A stretch of 26,095 nt of DNA from positions 1 to 26,095 of the forward strand of contig JBBPIU010000039.1 in the NCBI GenBank assembly GCA_038040245.1. The letters run 5' to 3'. The notes beneath the pieces are model-generated. The model was not told the DNA's origin and ran no database searches. It saw only the letters and a program-made list of their open reading frames with translations. This document shows positions 23,855 through 26,095 of the stretch, piece by piece (the first letter of the stretch is position 1; each line of letters opens with the position of its first letter). The stretch comes from RBG-16-66-20 sp038040245. Its GTDB lineage: Bacteria > Pseudomonadota > Gammaproteobacteria > Burkholderiales > SG8-39. A program made the translations under genes and the position numbers.

Positions 23855-24673
23855 TTACCTTGTTACGAGCATCGGCTGCAGGTTCAGTTCCGACTGGATT
23901 CGATCCGCGATCGAACGCGCCTCCTCCTGCGAGCGGTAGGGGCCCAGGTGCAGGCGGAAAACGGCGCCGCCGGCGATCACCTGGATCGCTTCCGACAACC
24001 AGACCAGTTCGCGATAGACGCGGATGCGGAAATTCTCCGCCGCTTCGCGCGCGGAAAAGGCTCCCAACTGCAGGAACATGCCTTTAGTTTCGATTTTCGT
24101 TTCCTGCACCGGTTCTGCTTTTCCCGGCAAAAGGGCATCCACTTCAACGCGAGCACTGCCCACTTCCACGTAACCCAGCTTCCACGCGGCGGTGTACGAA
24201 AGGTCGATGATCCGGTCGGAGTGGAACGGCCCCCGATCGTTGATTCGCACCACCGCGCTGCGGCCATCGGCGAGATTGGTGACGCGCGCGTAGCTGGGGA
24301 TCGGCAGGGTCGGGTGCGCTGCGGTCATCGCATACATGTCGTAGGGCTCGCCGCTCGAGGTGGGCGCGCCGTGGAAGCGCCGGCCGTACCAGCTGCCGAC
24401 GCCGGCCTGCCGGAACGGCGCCAGTTTCGCGACGGGCACATAGTCCTTGCCGAACACCTGGTAGGGTCGATTGGCGAAGCGGTGCAGCGGCTCTACCCTC
24501 GGCATTGCATCGGGTATGGCCGCCAGATCGGGCGGAGGATTCACGCCCGGGCCGTCGTCCTTGTAGTAGGCACCTTTGGCAGGCGCGGATGCCGGAGGTG
24601 GCGGCGCTTCATTTCGAGAGATTGTTGCGCAGCCCGAAACGGCAAGGACCGCTGCAATCACCACCAGCCTCAC
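23855..24673 (-). CDS. rlpA: RlpA-type septal lytic transglycosylase, lipoprotein
   Basis: The 272-residue protein has a lipobox (AVSGC, Cys15). A proline-rich spacer follows, then a double-psi beta-barrel domain (about 90-180) with GSWYGRRFHGAPTSSGEPYD and VVRINDRGPF. The catalytic acids of the family, Glu109 and Asp146, are both retained. A C-terminal SPOR domain (about 198-271), with MFLQLGAFSAREAAENFR, binds denuded septal glycan. It cleaves peptidoglycan strands lacking stem peptides, which matches its partner DacC next door. The start GTG 24673 overlaps the pyrC' stop as GTGA. Confidence 0.94.
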   Translation of the reverse strand: MRLVVIAAVLAVSGCATISRNEAPPPPASAPAKGAYYKDDGPGVNPPPDLAAIPDAMPRVEPLHRFANRPYQVFGKDYVPVAKLAPFRQAGVGSWYGRRFHGAPTSSGEPYDMYAMTAAHPTLPIPSYARVTNLADGRSAVVRINDRGPFHSDRIIDLSYTAAWKLGYVEVGSARVEVDALLPGKAEPVQETKIETKGMFLQLGAFSAREAAENFRIRVYRELVWLSEAIQVIAGGAVFRLHLGPYRSQEEARSIADRIQSELNLQPMLVTR

Positions 24674-25935
24674 AGTTGCTCGTACACCACGTTGCCGGCG
24701 ACGATCGTCGTGCGGACGCGACCGGCAAGTTCATAGCCGAGGAAGGGCGTGTTCTTGCCCTGGCTGCGCAGCGCTTCGGGGGCCACTCGCCAGCTTTGCT
24801 CGGGATCGAACAGCACCAGGTCCGCCGGTGCGCCGGCCTCGATCCGGCCCGATTGCACGCCCAGGATGCGCGCCGCGTCGCTGGTGACGCGCGCCAGCGT
24901 CTTCGCCAGCGGCAGCTTCTTCTGCGCACCCCACTTGAGCACCAGCGGCAGCAGCAGCTCCAGGCCCGTGGCGCCGGGCTCGGCTTCGGCAAACGGCATT
25001 TGCTTCTGGTCCTCGTCCACCGGCGTGTGGTCGGATACCGCGCAGTCGATGGTGCCGTCGGCGAGGCCGGCGGCGAGCGCTTCGCGGTCGCGCTGCGAGC
25101 GCAGCGGCGGCTCGAGCCGGCAGAGCGAATCGAAGTAACCGAGGTCCATTTCCGACAGGTGCACGTGATGGATGCCGACGTCGCAGCTGACCGGCAGCCC
25201 CTCTTTCTTCGCGGCGCGGATCATCTCGACGGCGGCCGCGGTGGACAGGCGGCAGACATGCACGCGGCTGCCGGTGGCGCGCACCAGTTGCAGCAAGGTG
25301 TCCAGCGCGATGGTCTCGGCAAACGCCGGGATGCCGGGCAGTCCCAGCCGCGTTGCGACCTCGCCGTCGTGCGCGACGCCGCCATGCGCGAGCCAACGGT
25401 CCTCGGCGCGCAGCCACACCGGAAAACCAAAGGTGGCGGCATACTGCATCGCGCGCCAGAGCACCTGCGTGTCGGCAAGCGGCGCGTTGGCCTGCGAGAA
25501 GGCGACACAGCCCGCCTCGGCGAGCTCGGCCATCTCGGTGAGGCGCTCGCCGGCCAACTTTACCGTGAGTGCGCCGACCGGATACACGCGCGCCCGGGCA
25601 AGCACTTTGGCGCGCCGGCGCAGCATGTCGACGAGGCCCGGCTCATCCAGCGGCGGGTCGGTATCCGGCGGACAGGCGAGGCTGGTGACGCCGCCCGCCA
25701 CCGCGGCATCCATTTCCGATTCGAGCGTCGCCTTGTATTCGTAGCCCGGCTCGCGCAGCCGCGCCGACAGATCGATCAGACCCGGCGCGACGACGATGCC
25801 TTTGGCATCAATTGTTTTGTCGGGCTTATCTTTAAATGCATCAACAACCCGCCCGTCAGAGACAAAAACTTCCCCGATCTGATCCCGGCCGCTGGCCGGA
25901 TCGATCACCCGCCCGCCCTTGATGAGCAGCTTCAT
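24670..25935 (-). CDS. pyrC': PyrC', non-catalytic dihydroorotase-like partner of aspartate carbamoyltransferase
   Basis: The 421-residue protein has the dihydroorotase fold from end to end, but the catalytic ligands are gone. The usual D-x-H-x-H-x-R-x-P-G is DLSARLREPG (55-64), so both histidines are replaced (Ser57, Arg59). The metal-bridging acid in FSDDG is Gln148 (FSQAN), and the later histidines are Arg176 (LRAED) and Arg229 (VCRLST). Asp302 in SDHTP and His256-His257 remain. This is the pattern of pseudomonad PyrC', which stabilises the PyrB dodecamer without acting as an enzyme. It overlaps pyrB as ATGA. A catalytic pyrC should exist elsewhere. Codons around 25800-25870 are AT-rich. 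Confidence 0.92.
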   Translation of the reverse strand: MKLLIKGGRVIDPASGRDQIGEVFVSDGRVVDAFKDKPDKTIDAKGIVVAPGLIDLSARLREPGYEYKATLESEMDAAVAGGVTSLACPPDTDPPLDEPGLVDMLRRRAKVLARARVYPVGALTVKLAGERLTEMAELAEAGCVAFSQANAPLADTQVLWRAMQYAATFGFPVWLRAEDRWLAHGGVAHDGEVATRLGLPGIPAFAETIALDTLLQLVRATGSRVHVCRLSTAAAVEMIRAAKKEGLPVSCDVGIHHVHLSEMDLGYFDSLCRLEPPLRSQRDREALAAGLADGTIDCAVSDHTPVDEDQKQMPFAEAEPGATGLELLLPLVLKWGAQKKLPLAKTLARVTSDAARILGVQSGRIEAGAPADLVLFDPEQSWRVAPEALRSQGKNTPFLGYELAGRVRTTIVAGNVVYEQL

Positions 25936-26095
25936 CAGTTGCCGGCCACGATGGACATCACCGCCATGCGCACCGCGATGCCGAAAGTGACCTGCGGCAG
26001 GATCACCGAATGCGGGCCGTCGGCAACGGAGGAGTCGATTTCGACGCCGCGGTTCATCGGCCCCGGGTGCATCACGATGGCGTCGGGCTTGGCGA
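25935..26095 (-). CDS. pyrB: aspartate carbamoyltransferase, C-terminal end only
   Basis: Only the last 52 or so codons are in the window. They read AKPDAIVMHPGPMNRGVEID (conserved catalytic-chain motif), continuing to SVILPQVTFGIAVRMAVMS and the end IVAGN. This is the typical C-terminus of bacterial PyrB, which joins carbamoyl phosphate and aspartate in pyrimidine synthesis. Its TGA overlaps the ATG of pyrC' (ATGA). The 5' part, with any regulatory gene before it, is outside the window. Confidence 0.95.
   Translation of the reverse strand, partial: AKPDAIVMHPGPMNRGVEIDSSVADGPHSVILPQVTFGIAVRMAVMSIVAGN

Noticed and set aside
1..26095. CRISPR arrays, tRNA genes, insertion sequences, toxin-antitoxin or phage genes
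   Set aside because: I looked for direct repeats, cloverleaf-like segments, transposase motifs and small paired genes and found none. Gene content is housekeeping almost throughout.

Overview
The window is GC-rich, almost gapless bacterial chromosome, most consistent with a betaproteobacterium. Supporting signs are the divergent pair DUF2782-thrB / polA, a Bug/TctC-type solute-binding protein, a BPSS1780-family membrane protein, the ubiE...ubiJ-ubiB cluster, the lipA-lipB-DUF493 block, and a pyrB-pyrC' pair in which the dihydroorotase partner has lost its metal ligands. I see no rRNA, tRNA, CRISPR array, insertion sequence or phage gene. No gene-free stretch reaches 300 bases. The longest is 16325-16502 (178 bases), which holds a possible promoter and a perfect palindrome.

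Layout. (1) 1-923, plus strand: the 3' part of an ABC-type substrate-binding protein gene, meeting the next block tail to tail across a GC-rich inverted repeat. (2) 991-13536, minus strand: fourteen tightly packed genes, in transcription order DUF2782, thrB (homoserine kinase), BPSS1780-type membrane protein, a 535-residue unknown, ubiE, a Tim44-like protein, an intrinsic terminator, ubiJ, ubiB, a sodium:solute symporter, a VanZ-like membrane protein, a thioredoxin-like 2Fe-2S ferredoxin, an alpha/beta hydrolase, hemJ, and a stand-alone RlmL-type rRNA methyltransferase. (3) 13595-16324, plus strand: full-length polA with all three domains. (4) 16503-18384, plus strand: a compact three-gene unit of a DUF3592 membrane protein and two predicted secreted proteins of unknown function. 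This is the least explained part of the window. (5) 18381-26095, minus strand: in transcription order pyrB (cut by the window edge), pyrC', rlpA, a dacC-type carboxypeptidase, a D-amino-acid aminotransferase (dat-like), DUF493/ybeD-like, lipB, lipA, DUF4197 and a Bug protein.

Functional themes. Block 2 brings together ubiquinone synthesis (UbiE methylation, UbiJ lipid-binding scaffold, UbiB kinase-like protein), haem synthesis (HemJ) and threonine synthesis. Block 5 combines pyrimidine synthesis, peptidoglycan remodelling (RlpA, PBP5-like DacC, D-amino-acid supply) and lipoate attachment and synthesis (LipB, LipA). Most neighbours overlap by 1-8 bases or are separated by fewer than 15, so translational coupling is probably widespread.

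Most of the window is ordinary housekeeping sequence. Points worth a second look are the secreted/DUF3592 unit with its palindrome, the terminator placed directly in front of ubiJ, the catalytically dead PyrC', the uncharacterised 535-residue protein, and short AT-rich or repeat-bearing patches inside otherwise GC-rich conserved genes.
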